Positions 20,620-31,621 of a stretch of 42,418 bases of DNA are shown one piece after another. The position numbers and the translations under genes were made by a program. The notes beneath the pieces were generated by a model. It was given only the letters and a program-made list of their open reading frames with translations, was not told the origin of the DNA and made no database searches. The DNA comes from Scleroderma bovista (lineage: Eukaryota; Basidiomycota; Agaricomycetes; Boletales; Sclerodermataceae). The stretch covers positions 1-42,418 of the forward strand of contig JAYMGJ010000589.1 in NCBI GenBank assembly GCA_037178675.1. Reading direction: 5' to 3'. Each line of letters starts with the position of its first letter. The first letter of the stretch is position 1.

Positions 20620-21781
20620 TAGCCCGCGATGCGCCAGCTCCTGCTGGTAGTCCTGCCACATCTCCTGAACAATATTGTGGCAATGGTCTGCTCACCTTCT
20701 CTCTGCTGCATCTGCACAGCCATCTCCAAGCACTCCAAGCACATCTCCAAGCTCTATGAGCTGATCTCCCTCTGTGAGCTCTGGGTCAAAAAAGGCATCT
20801 GGTGTTGAAATTCCTGGTCCCTACAGTACCATCTTTCCTTATTCTTAGTACAGACATGCCGAGCATTCCTTATATAATCACGGTCATTCTTTATAGGATG
20901 TTTTCTTTCGTTTCGTACCTCAGTCTCTGTTTGCACAGAAGTACTGAGGTAGGGCTACTCTACACATTCATTTACTATGATACTGACCTATGTAGTCATT
21001 TGTGACTTTTGTCTAGGTTAGTTAAATATAGTCTCTGTTTGCACAGAAGTACTGAGTCATTTGTGACTCTTGTCTAGTGTCGAGTTTTGCCAGTTCACCT
21101 CACAAAATCTGGGTCGTATCAACGAATGAAATTGTGGATTGCACACAGCACAACGGGAAGCCGGGCTTGGATGTCCATATTATACTCAAGGGGAAACTGG
21201 AGAACATGGAATTGGCGCTTTAAAACGCCGAATATGCATTCAATTACATTCCAGAGTGAAGCATGCCACAGATTAAAAAGTTCCTCTTGATTGCATGGCC
21301 TGGTTATGAATTTGAGTACTCTGTCACCACTGGTAAACTGGCAGAATCAAATATACCTTTGACTTGCCTGGCGCCACTCCTTGAGATGGTACTGAACCCC
21401 ATGAAATGGAACGAGAAGAGTGTCCGATGTCCCAAACCCTGCATCAGCTAGAAGATATTTTCCCTGTGGCATTTGCAAGTCCTGGGTATGCATGTCATTC
21501 CATAGATGGGCGTCTGCAGTTGAGCTGTCCCATCCAGTGAGCATGTATGTAAAGAAGAAGTTGAAGTCACAAACAAATAGGCAGTTTTGTGACAGATACC
21601 CTTTCTGATTGCGCATATGGGGCTGGTCTTCAAGGGCCGTGAAGGCACAAATGTGTGTGCCACTGACCACACCAATACAATTGCAGAAAAATCGGAAGCG
21701 TGGGTCATCAGTGATTGTGGGTGAAATTGGTGTGTTCTCCATTGGGAATTGTACTTGAGAGTTGTAGAGTGAATGGTTCAA
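20620..21781 (-). pseudogene. PIF/Harbinger nuclease (DDE_Tnp_4), catalytic and C-terminal part
   Basis: On the minus strand from 21781: SPTITDDPRFRFF, CIGVVSGTHICAF, RKGxLSQNCLFVCDF-type sequence, YMLTGWDSSTADAHLW, GKYLLADAGFG and LLVPFHGVQYHLKEW. A 56-nt intron (about 21292-21347, GTATAT...CCAG) leads to NQEELFNLWHASLWNVIECIFGVLKRQFHVLQ and NMDIQARLPVVLCAIHNFIR, then TGA where the family has RRYDP. A further C-terminal piece near 20630-20780 has NIVQEMWQDYQQELAHRGL, also after a TGA. The family's first catalytic Asp (DGTHI) is Ser here; the second Asp and the Glu are kept. The gene converges with the Myb/SANT gene, the usual two-gene Harbinger plan. Inactive. Confidence 0.8.
20920..21064. 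repeat. Short direct repeat within Harbinger gene
   Basis: AGTCTCTGTTTGCACAGAAG followed by TACTGAG occurs near 20921 and again near 21031. GTCATTTGTGACTYTTGTCTAG also recurs (near 20994 and 21056). It probably reflects a local duplication inside an intron. Confidence 0.6.
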
Positions 21782-24609
21782 GTAGGTTCTCCAATGTGAG
21801 ACCCCACACTCTCAATGCCTCGAAGTCAGCAACAACACTGACATCAGGTGTGGATCCCAGAGATGTGACAGGTGGGAGCATTGGATTGATCTTGGCAATC
21901 ACCATGATTGCGAACAGGAGCTCGATAGCACGCGGTACATCTTGAGAGTCATCTGGATATAAAAGCTTGCAAGCAGTGACTGCATCGAGGCCATCAACTA
22001 GGGAGAGGTAGCGTTCAAGCATGAATGTGCTGATACACTGTCCGTGATTGAGGGACCCGCCTTTGGCACCACGGACACATGTGCTAAAGCCTGCAGCAGA
22101 TGGCGTCAATAACAATGGATTTCAACAGGGTGGAGGTGTTCATGTTTAATGATATGCTTGTAGTCGAAGTCCAGAGTTACATCCTCCTCGCCTGTGTAGA
22201 GATTCATGCCAGGGAGGTTTGACAACACCCCGTATAGTGGGGACGTGATGGGAAGCCATTTCTTCAGGAAGACCCTATGGCCAGCTTTATGGTGAGTCGC
22301 ATTGCCATCTGTTGCAAGGGACCAGAGTGGTCCAACATCCCATTCACCACCTGCAGTCCGCCATCCATTGATGACAGTATTGAACACAAACTCCATGTCA
22401 GCAGCATTTTCAGACTTGCATGTAGGCGCAGCGAGAAGTGGGTAAAGTCCATCCTCGTCAAAAATGTGCACGCCCACAATGGTCACCTCCTTGCCAAGGT
22501 GAATTTTGCCTGACTGGAGAGAAGTTGCGATGTTGATTGCAAACTGATAGTTATAGAGTGTGGGGTCGATGAGATGAGAATGAGTCCAACACAGGCCACC
22601 GACACCGTTGGCCCTTGGCAAGTATACTGCAGCTTCCTCAAGTGCCGTTTCATCAATGAGGAGACTAACGCCCCGGCGGATAAATGGGCCAGCCTGTAAA
22701 CGAGGCGCTATAACAACATCATGAGTGTTTTTCTTGATAGTTTCAACAGAAATACGGCCAATGGTTGGCATGACCTTAATGAAAGACATCTTTGTATGGA
22801 GAGTGCGCAAAGATGGCAATGCAAGGTGTTTGCTTAGTGCATAAAGTAAGTTGCTTCCACCAAGGTGATACACAAGAAGCGTGAGATCAGTGACCTCTGC
22901 AGTGTGACCACGGGGCCAGTATCCTCTCTCCAGAGTGTCTTCGATCATGTGGATAATGGTGTGTATGCTCGCACCATTGTGAAGGGCAGTCTTGAGCAGC
23001 TGGCGCAACCATGGGATGTCGGCTTGCGAGAGGGCCATCACTAGTGAACTATGATCTTCCAGATTGGCAAGCATACGCTTGAGTTTATGTGTATCATTGA
23101 GGCTCTGTAAGTGAAAATATATGTGAGACAGTATGAACTGAACACAATATCATTGCAATATCGGAGTACATACCTGGAGTTTTAAATTGTTGACAAGTTT
23201 GTTGCGTTCGTCTGAAAGTGAGAAGAGTTGGAGAGGAGTGAGCAATGTATATCACATGTGAGGCTTGCATTCCTGAGCATTCTGTGCAAGTACCTCCAGT
23301 CGAGAAGTAAGTTGGCTGCAAGCAAAGCAGGCTTGATCGCCATCAAGGGTAGTATTGAAACAATTGGGGGAGTGAACACGTAGGATGCCTTTGCTGAACT
23401 CAATCTCAAAAGGTAGCTGATCGGGGCCATTGCGCATGCAAAGCCAAGGAAAGTTAACAGCAACTGGAGTACCTGGCACTATTGGCCAGTTGCTTCCATC
23501 AAGTATAAGACCATTGCAATTGTTTGACACAGGCTGTGAGTTGGATGATTCAGATTGAAATGAGATTATGGGTGTCAAGCAACTTCTAGACCTCGGATAG
23601 AAGTAAAAGCAATTCAAGTTAGGGAAAAGAAATGCTCACAGAGGGCTGTTCATGCTGTTGCACCTGCCTGCAGATGTATTGGATGGAAGGTGGACTGGAA
23701 AAACGGTTGTCAATGCAAAGCGTGAGGCGCCCATGTTCTCTTGAGTAGCGGTCAATTTTGTACACATTTTGCTCCCCCAGTGAGCTTCAAGGGTGGCAAA
23801 TTGTCCTTTGGTGGAGAGAGGGATATGGCTGCGAATGCCCATTTTCACCCAGCACCCTCGAGGACACTGGAGTTCCCAAGTACGTTTGTCGTTCACGCGC
23901 ACATCAAGGCTACCACGTTGGTATAGTGTGAGGTAAGCCTCACTTGTGGCATTTGCGATAAGATCATCATCAGCAGGTACCTGTGCTGGTTGATCCCACT
24001 GGTTGGTACTTTCAAACTGAATAAGCGAAGGACTAAAATGAGCCTGTCTGGAAGGGCAAGTGGGCTTGAACGAAGGCCGTTGTGATGGTTCAGGATCAAT
24101 ATTGTCGTGACTATCCATGTAAGGTCTCAGGGAGTCTTGAAGTCCTTCCAATGACTGTCCTAGATCATAATCATATGGTGATGTCAAAGAATTTGATTCA
24201 CCAGTATCACCAAGACCAAAGGGACTTGCAAAAGGTGGTGTATATGCGCCATCAGCTGTGCTATTTTGATGTGATAATTGATCTTCAACAATGCCAGGGT
24301 CGGAATGCGACTGGGAGATGGGCAAGTCTTCAAGACAAGGTGCCCAGAAGTCATGGAGTCGTGTGATGAGGTGTTGGGTATTGGGGCCAGATGTAAATGG
24401 TATTTGCTCTTCCTGCCAGTCTGAAATAGTATTTGAATAATGATCCATAATGTAGGTCTATTGGTATTACAGAGGGTTTGGAGGGTGTGGGCGCATGTCG
24501 AGGTCAATGCATAATGATGAGCTCGAGACGAGCTTTGCCACCATAGGGGCCCAGGTGACAGATTAGGCAACTCTATGTCACTCACATCTATCTTGTCTGT
24601 TGGCATCAC
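21782..24609 (-). pseudogene. P-element/THAP9-like transposase, C-terminally truncated
   Basis: A minus-strand multi-exon gene. Segment 24448-23636 is acidic and low-complexity and carries a possible zinc motif (CPRGC ... HWGSKMC). Segment 23617-23252 has LILDGSNWPIVPGTPVAVNF and a Cys pair ACFACSQLTSRLEVL. Segment 23074-22106 has the core: MIEDTLERGYWPRGHTAEVTD, IDETALEEAAVYLP, a long linker, SLATDGNATHHKAGHR, then LDFDYKHIIKHEHL. After a frame change at 22106-22115, LLTPSAAGFST, KLLYPDDSQDVPRAIELL and WGLTLENLLEPFT follow. The spacing of Asp-Glu, Asp-Gly and Asp-x-x-x-Lys-His-x-x-Lys resembles the RNase H-like domain of P-element transposases. This family is abundant but uncharacterised in Agaricomycetes; the link is inference. 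About 250 C-terminal residues expected from the family are absent where Harbinger sequence begins. Confidence 0.55.
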
Positions 24610-24739
24610 AATTTCAGAGATAACAGCATAAATTGACTATCTAGAACCATAATATATCTATAGAGCTACAGCTTTTCATATAACAATTAGAAGCATTGTT
24701 GAGGCTGTCATGCGGTGTACAGAGTTTCAAAAGAGAGGT

Positions 24740-25173
24740 GTCATTTCATCAAAAATGGACCCCGGACACCAGTTGGGGGGGGAGGTCGCGAGGGAGTCAG
24801 TGTTCAGGATTTGCCAAATGCCCCCCTCTTGGGATGACAGACTGGTGACACAGGTATATAGAAATATACCTAATTGCTCCTCGACCAATACTGGCAAGGA
24901 GGAAATGCCATCCGCATGCATCAATACTCGCACTAGTTTATCAAATATATCGTGTGTGACCCCAAGGCATGTATGAATTCTGTTGGGATGGCCATTCAGT
25001 AACTCGAGCATCCACTCTTCACCAGATAGTATAGACATATGGTATGGTATAGGTGCAGTGGGGGCGAGAAAGATGAGGTTATAGTAGTAAACTACTTGGG
25101 AAGCAATGAGTGTGATTAAAATCACAAGGCGGCGGCGGCGGGCATCCTGTACTTGTTGAGCTTCGAGGTCCAT
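24740..25173 (-). pseudogene. PIF/Harbinger nuclease, N-terminal part
   Basis: ATG at 25173 opens MDLEAQQVQDARRRRLVILI. The family blocks PYHMSILSGEEWMLELLNGHP, HIFDKLVRVL-type sequence and VEEQLGIFLYTCVTSLS follow. The conserved continuation (a helix-turn-helix segment and the approach to DDPRF) is missing and resumes only at about 21780. The intervening 3 kb holds a different transposase-like gene. N- and C-terminal parts are on the same strand and in the right order, so they are one gene split by insertion or rearrangement. Confidence 0.75.
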
Positions 25174-25371
25174 CGTGAGGGTGATAATCTGTGATGTCCA
25201 TAGCCAGTATATCTTATCAGAACAATCCTGATATGAAATAAACTAAGATTATGACCGACTATGCTGATAGTAGATACCGTGCTTGCAAGATCACCACGTG
25301 ACCACACATGACATTGAACTGAACATTTCAGTTTCAGTTTCATTCCAGGTTTCACTGTCCAGACTGGACCT

Positions 25372-26106
25372 TAGTGTTTTAATGTCTGGTCTGGTCTGGT
25401 CTTTTTTGCCTTTTTAGGAAGTGGTCCTGATCGGCCCTAGGACCAGTCTGGACCAGTCCTCTTTAAGACTGGTCCAGGACTGGTTAGGACCAAGCAGGCC
25501 CACCCAAGACCATTAGTATGGTACCTGACCTAGTCATAAGTACCATACTTAACCTAGTCATCAGTACAGTACTTAACCTAGTCATCAGTATGGTACTTAA
25601 CCTAGTCACTAGTATGATACTTCACCTGATCATAAGTATGGTACTTAACATAATAGGGGGTATTTGTAAATGTTGTTTTCATGCTTTGGGGTCTTACTAA
25701 AGGTCATAGCCACCAATGAGAGCAATCCAAAAGTGGACTTACATAAGTGATTCATTAAGATTTGACAGAGCTATGGCCAAAATACATTTTCAGAGCTGGT
25801 GCAAATTTTTTGAAAAATATTATATATCATTTGTGTGTAGTGTACTGGTGTTAGTAATATAGTCATGATTATCAAAAATGCATAGTTTAGTATTGCAGTC
25901 ATGATTAGGTTAAGTAGCATAGTGGTGACTAGGTTAAGTACCACATTACCCCTAATAAATAGGGGCTAAAGACTGGTCCAGACTGGTCCTTGATCACCTC
26001 AGAAAACTTAGGACCAGGACCAGGACTGTGGTCTAGTCCTAAATTGGTCTGGTCTGGTCTGATCCTTGGTCTTTTTGTGGTCCTAGCACTGGACCTTTGA
26101 ACACTA
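25372..26106. mobile_element. Diverged TIR element, relative of hAT-like MITE
   Basis: Ends are TAGTGTTTTAATGTC and, inverted, TAGTGTTCAAAGGTCC. Subterminal CCAGTC/GACTGG and TTTTTGCCTTTTTAGGAAG/GTGGTCCT motifs parallel the element at 37524-38073. No 8-bp target duplication is visible. It contains a 24-bp minisatellite and no gene. Confidence 0.6.
25510..25649 (+). repeat. 24-bp minisatellite, about 5.5 copies
   Basis: Units of TTAACCTAGTCATCAGTAYGGTAC type with scattered substitutions. Confidence 0.85.
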
Positions 26107-26167
26107 AGTGAAATGGACAGGTCAGGGTACCTATGAATATGGGTCCAGGTCAGCTTTTGCTGGATTC

Positions 26168-26475
26168 TGTCAAGTCCAGGTCTACTCTGGTAGGGGGTCT
26201 GGTCAGGTCTGGACAGAAATGGTCAAAGGGGAAGGACAGAGGCTGGACAAGGGTTTAGTCCAGCCAGAGTTCAATGAGACCAGCAATTGGATTCAATGAC
26301 AAGGGGATTGAGCATTGATCCCTTGTGTAGGTTCCGATTAGGTGGAGATGGAGATGGAGACAGACAGGAACTGGAGTAGAGACTAAGTTGATTTCAGACT
26401 GAGGTATACAGGATGGAGTACAGGGTACTTATACTACAGAGAACTAGGGTCAAGTATTTATGGTGACAAGTAAAT
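26168..26475 (-). repeat. Truncated gypsy-type LTR (family B)
   Basis: Begins TGTCAAGTCCAGG and matches 27040 onward for about 300 bp (including ATTGATCCCTTG and GGTGACAAGTA), then diverges. The far end is missing. Confidence 0.75.
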
Positions 26476-26689
26476 GTTGAAACTCCTACATCAGCAAACC
26501 AACCCTAATGGTTAGCCGAGCTGACAGCACTTGACAGCACTTAGCTGACCGCCTGGCCTGTCTGACTCTGTGCCAGTCTGGTGTTACTCCATTCAAGTAG
26601 TATCCATAGAGTAAAAAATATATGTATTAGACTATAGAAAACTACAGAACCACTAAATAATCTATTCATACAGTGGAGGTGGCTGTCGA
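26476..26689. other. Unassigned spacer
   Basis: AT-rich sequence between a truncated LTR and the G/T-rich repeat. It has CTGACAGCACTTGACAGCACT as a short duplication. No coding sequence is seen. Confidence 0.3.
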
Positions 26690-27039
26690 ACACTGGCACG
26701 GTGGTCAGTGTCACTGTGGCTGGGGGGTTGGTGAGTGTCAGGGTGGGCATCATCCTCAGATGATGCTGGGGATGGGGTGGTCACATTGTCACTGTCAATG
26801 CTGGAGATGGTGACAGGGGGTTGTCATTGTCATTGTCGTCAATGGCCACATTGATGATGTTGATGGTGTGGTTGTCATTGGTGGCCACGTCAATGATGCT
26901 GGGGTTGTGGGTGGTCGCATCACTGCCATCAATGCTGGGGATGGTTGTAGGGGTCATTGTCATTGTCGTTGATGGCCACGCTGACAATGTTGATGGTGGG
27001 GGCCATTGTTGTTGTTGTTGTTGTTGGTGGCCACATCAA
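26690..27039 (+). repeat. G/T-rich degenerate tandem repeat, left part
   Basis: Imperfect units built from GTCATTGTCATTGTCGT, GATGGCCACRTTGATG, ATGCTGGGGATGG and GTTGTTGTT. The same sequence type resumes at 27912-27995 and shows briefly at 28995-29007, so later insertions split one array. Confidence 0.7.
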
Positions 27040-27911
27040 TGTCAAGTCTGGGTCTACTCTGATAGGGGGTCCAGTCAAGTCCAGACAAAAGCAGATGGGA
27101 GGGGAGGTCAGAGGTTTGGGCAGAGGTTAGCCTGGGCTGGAGTTGTGACCGTTTGGATTCAATGACAAGGACAGTGAGTGTTGATCCCTTGCATAGGTTC
27201 TGGTCAGATGGAGATGGACAGCAGAACAGGAGTAGTGACTTAGATGATCTCAGACTGAGGTGTAGAAGGTAAACTAGAGGGTACTTATACTAAGTAGAAA
27301 CTAGGGTTGAGTACATACGGTGACAAGTACACAACCTAATAGTGGACAAGGGATGACCAGAGTTAGGATTAGGTCAGGTCCAGTGAAAATATTACAAGGT
27401 CTAGGATATATCGAGTTCACAGAGAACTCACATCAAGGCAGGGTAAACGGTGAGGTGTGGTAATGAGTGAATAGAGCTTAGACCAAGGGTCATACTTAAT
27501 GGAAGGTTATCTGTGCGACCATGACTGGTGTTGAAGTTGCACGTGCACCCGGTGTAAACCGTCAATGAAGTGCACACAAGACTGCGACCCATATTAGTGT
27601 AGACTTAGTAATAGTCCTCTTTAGAATAGATGTTACATGTTACATGTCACACGTCACAGTCATGTGTCACACTATTTGTTGTATATAAACAGCATTCATT
27701 GCTTATATAATATAACAGCTCTTAACCAGCTACCACTACCATCTCAGGTTGTGCACTCCACCCAACAGGTGAGTTGGAGTAGCAGTTCCTCTATGTATAT
27801 ATGTATTGCTTCAACAACTGGAGTAAATGATGAGCAACCAGTGTTGGGCTAGGGAGCTGCAATGCAACCAGAGTGACCAGATAAGACCCAGAGTTGGACA
27901 TGGTCATAACA
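27040..27911 (-). mobile_element. Solo gypsy-type LTR (family B) in G/T-rich repeat
   Basis: TGTCAAGTCTGGG...GGTCATAACA in plus orientation, 579 bp without its own insert. Flanks are ATCAA (27035-27039) and GTCAA (27912-27916), one CpG-type transition apart. Orientation is inferred minus because the reverse end TGTTAYGACC resembles gypsy LTR starts. Confidence 0.85.
27529..27816 (+). mobile_element. Solo copia LTR nested in family B LTR
   Basis: A 288-bp copy of the main copia LTR, TGTTGAAG...CTTCAACA, with perfect ACTGG duplications at 27524-27528 and 27817-27821. The homologous site in the LTR at 38428-39016 is empty. Confidence 0.95.
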
Positions 27912-28000
27912 GTCAATGACGTTGGTGGTGAGGTCATTGTTGTCCTCAGGTTGATGGTGGCCGTTGATGCTGGTGGTGATGAGTGGTGCTGGTGGCTGAG

Positions 28001-28989
28001 CCCCAGTGAGAAGTGGACATAGGTGAACTTAGGTCTCCGTAGGTAATTCTATTTGACATAGTTTGTACATATGGGTAGCTATGGCGTTCGTGTAGATCTC
28101 ATCGGCCTAGTAAGCCATATGTTTGATCTGTTGAAACATCCAACAAATTGCATCCATTCAATGTATTTCAAGCATTTGGTTTACTGCTCTGAATCAACTG
28201 AATGGATTCCATTCCATTCGATCAAACACTTTAGGTTACAGCTACCAGGTTTGCAGTCTGCTAACATTCTTCTCCTCCCACCATCATGTTGTTCCCCTCC
28301 CTCGATGACAAGGCTCCTCCTCCTCCTCTCTTAACTGATCCTAATAATCAGTCATGTACAGCAGATTAATGCATTCCGGGACAATAATATGGTGAGTCAT
28401 ATGAGCTTTATCACACTGATCTACTGATTTTCACACATATATTCAGTATATCATAAAGAAGACGGTCACTAAGCTTCAAAACGAGAATCTGTCAAGGCTT
28501 CTTTCTGGCCTTGAGTCATCCGCATTGCCGTTTAACATATCTGCTCAACTCCAAGTATCTTCGACCTCGCCTACTTGCATTTTCGTTCCCCTACAGATGG
28601 GCAGGAGCGAGCATGGCAGTATAATGGGGGGGAGCAGGAGCAGTGGTGGATAGGAATGGTAGGCAGTGGGCGGGACATTTGTACACCTACAATTGCATAG
28701 GATAGCATATTTGAAGGAGCGGGTGGGCAGGACATTAATGCAACCTATTTTTTCATAGAATGGCATATGAATCTCAAGGGAACTAGAACTACATAGCATG
28801 GTTGACGGCGGACTGTCGACGATGACGATCTATGTAGATCTATGTGCTAGTTATGTTCATACATCTGCATTTGTACGCCTAGGAATAATTAATAGGATGG
28901 CGTACAATTTCTATGCAGTGCTACTCATACATATAGCCTAGGTATGGCTACCACTACATAGCCTCCCATATGTCCATTTCTCACTGGGG
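28001..28989. mobile_element. 989-bp TIR element, CCCCAGTGA ends
   Basis: Inverted ends CCCCAGTGAGAARTGGACAT are matched on both sides over about 20 bp, with perfect CTGAG duplication at 27996-28000 and 28990-28994. The end sequence and the 5-bp CTGA-type target match the Tnp2-type element at 12770. No transposase is recognised inside. A short helical stretch in plus frame near 28455-28555 (KKTVTKLQNENL) may be a relic of a gene. Confidence 0.88.
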
Positions 28990-29007
28990 CTGAGCCATCA
29001 TCATTGT

Positions 29008-29269
29008 CGGCATAAACCGTCGACGAAGTGCACACAAGACTGCGACCCATATTAGTGTAGACTTAGTAATAGTCCTCTTTAGAGCAGATGTTACATGTCA
29101 CATGTCACGCGTCACAGTCATGCATCACACTATTTGTTTAAACAGCGGACATCGCTTATATAATATAACAGCTCTTGACCAGCTACCGCTACCATCTCAG
29201 GTTGTGCACTCCACCCAACAGGTGAGTTGGAGTAGCAGTTCCTCTATGTATATAGGTATTGCTTCAACA
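29008..29269 (+). repeat. Copia copy 2, truncated 5' LTR
   Basis: Lacks the first 26 or so bases and abuts CATCATCATTGT of the G/T-rich repeat. The TATA box is also lost (TTGTTTAAACAG instead of TTGTTGTATATAAACAG). Confidence 0.9.
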
Positions 29270-29652
29270 GGTTATGAGCCCTGTGAGCGCACTGTGTGCA
29301 GCAATGCACCAGACAGTGCTCCAGCTCCCTGAGCGTCGCTTTAACTAGCTTGACGCTGTGGACCACAGTGAGCTCCTAGCTGAGCCCCTGCACAGCCACA
29401 AGGTGAAGTTGGTGGACAACTTGCACCAGACAGTGAGCTCCTGGTTGAGCACCTGTATTGCCCCAGGCGAAGTTCATTGATGACTTGCGCCAACCATGGC
29501 GAACATTGTCAATGACTTGCGCTGGCATGACCTAGTCATGAGTTAGCTGTTGACAGAAGTGCTTTCACTAGCACTCAGGTGTTTCTTCTTTTCTTGCTTG
29601 TCCGTTGTTGCATTCACTTGCTGACTCCATTGACTCCCAACAGAACATCACC

Positions 29653-31621
29653 ATGTCCAGCGCTCTCGACAAGATGGTTCCCGTGTTCTGTTACGACCAT
29701 GTCCAACTCCGGGTCCTATCCGGTCACTCCGGTCACTTCGCAGCTTTACAGCTCAACTCCGGTCGCCCACCAGTTACTCCGGTCGCGCTCACGCAGATAA
29801 CCTTCCGTTAAGCACGACCCTTGGTCTATGCTCTATTCGTTCGTTACCACACCTCGCCGTCAACCCTGCTTGGTCGTGAGTTCTCCGTGTACTTGTTATA
29901 TCTCCTGCCTTGTGTTATTTTCACCGGACCTGATTTATTTTACCCGGACCTGACTTTATTTTCATCGGACCTGACCTAGTACTTTCTCCGGTTATCCCTT
30001 GTCCGCCCTTTGGGCTGTTTACTTGTCACCGTAAATACTTGACCCTAGTTCTCCGTAGTATAAGTACCCTGTACTCCGTCCTGTATACCTCAGTCTGAAA
30101 TCAACATAAGTCACTACTCCTGTTCCCGTCCACCTCCGTCTCCGTCTCCGTCTCCTTCCCTTGACCGGAACCTACGCAAGGGGTCAACGCTCGTTGTCCT
30201 TAGTCGTTGAACCCAATCGGTCACCAACTCCGGCCAGACTAATCTCTTGTCCAGCATCTGCCCTCCTCCTTCGTCCGCTCTCGTCCGGACTTGACCGGAC
30301 CTCTTACCGGAGTAGACCCGGACTTGACAGTTCACTGGCTCCAACTGGCAGCAGTGGCACACTTCTATGCAGGCCTACCTCCGGGCACAAGGCCAATGGT
30401 ATGTTTATTCGACAATGCAACCCGCTGCGGGTCACGATGACTGAAAGGAGTGGGACAACAACACTGAAAGAGTGCTCGGTAACATCACCTTGCGCCTCGC
30501 CCCTTCGATCCAGGTTGCAGTCTCAAATCTTGACAGCGTTAAGGATGTCTGGGACCACCTAAAGAAGAACTTCGGTGCCCCGAGTATTGGTTCCACCTAT
30601 GCTGAGCTTAGCAAGCTCCTCTTGACTACCATCCCCGCTGGCTCTCACCCCACTCCGGCTATCACCAAGGTGCTTAGCCATTTTGCTTATCTGAAGGATG
30701 CTGGCTTCAAGTTCCCTGCCCCTGTGCAGGCAATGATCATCCTTTGCAAGCTCCCTCCCACTATGGAGGTCGTAGCTCAAATTCTCAGCCAGATGTCGCC
30801 AGACAAGATCAAGAATCTGAAGCCCAACAGGAGCGTCAAGGCCACCATGTTCTCATTCAAGCAGAAGGGTGCCTCTTCGCATAGCAGAGGTAAGGGCCCA
30901 CAGGCCAACAAGCTTAGCACTGTGAAGCGCAAGCTGGCTGACCCCAAGTTTGCCCAGCAGCAGCAGCAGCAAGGTGGGTCCAATGGTGGTATGAGTGGAA
31001 ACACTCCTGCCCAAGGACAGGAAGGCTGCACTCGACGTGGCAGCAAGAAGGCTTGCGCTCACCGTGAGAATGCCCAACAGGCAGCCTTTGCCACTTACGT
31101 CCACTAACACCCCTGGTGCTACCAACTACGGCCCCCCCACATTCAATAATACTATCTGGGCCTTCGATTTGGCACACCATCTGGGGGTAGAGCCCTCCTG
31201 CCAGACCATCCGCACCCTTGACCAAGTTGTGTTGATGGCTAGTGCGAACCTGGACCAGCCTGAGGCTGGTCCCTCCTCACTGAAGTGCCCTTGTGTTGAG
31301 GAGCACATCACTATGTATGAGGATGCCATCTCCCTTGGGGATGAAGAGCCCATTGCTCATGAACCGTTTGCTGACAGTGAGTTTGATGAGATCAATGTGA
31401 TGGTCCTTGACCGCTACAATGCAACGTTGATGGCGATGGGCACAGAGGCCAGCCTCTTCAGGCAAGTACCTTCTGCATGCATGCTGACTGACACTGACAC
31501 GCTCCCTTTACATGTGCACTACACACTGTCACTGTATATAGCGAGTAGTACCTACAATATGTCGTGTCATGTCCCCTTGAGCAATGCATATATCTGTTCA
31601 TGTCTGAATGATGCACGCTGT
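29653..31621 (+). pseudogene. gag: Copia copy 2 gag
   Basis: ATG at 29653, then a solo LTR insertion at 29689-30329. Resumes with TGSNWQQWHTSMQAYLRAQGQWY and the shared TGA before KEWD. From about 30445 the core is well kept: LAPSIQVAVSNLDSVKDVWDHL, FGAPSIGSTYAELSKLL, YLKDAGFKFPAPVQAMIILC and LPPTMEVVAQILSQM. The nucleocapsid region has no CCHC knuckle; it is a basic linker with a QQQQQQ run and RRGSKKACAHRE. A deletion of about 48 bp relative to copy 3 gives a stop at 31105. The frame then resumes with acidic DEEPIAHEPF before gypsy insertion at 31622. Confidence 0.85.
29689..30329 (+). mobile_element. Solo gypsy-type LTR (family B) in copia copy 2 gag
   Basis: TGTTACGACCATGTCC...GGACTTGACA, 641 bp, splitting CCCGTGTTC|ACTGGC of gag. 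GTTC is repeated on both sides. Its reverse complement matches 38428-39016 and 27040-27911. Copies 1 and 3 are uninterrupted here. Confidence 0.9.

Noticed and set aside
26821..27165. 114-codon plus-strand frame
   Set aside because: Translation of the G/T-rich repeat running into an LTR; not a gene.
28545..28799. 84-codon minus-strand frame in the TIR element
   Set aside because: No recognisable motif, low complexity, and no splice or promoter support.
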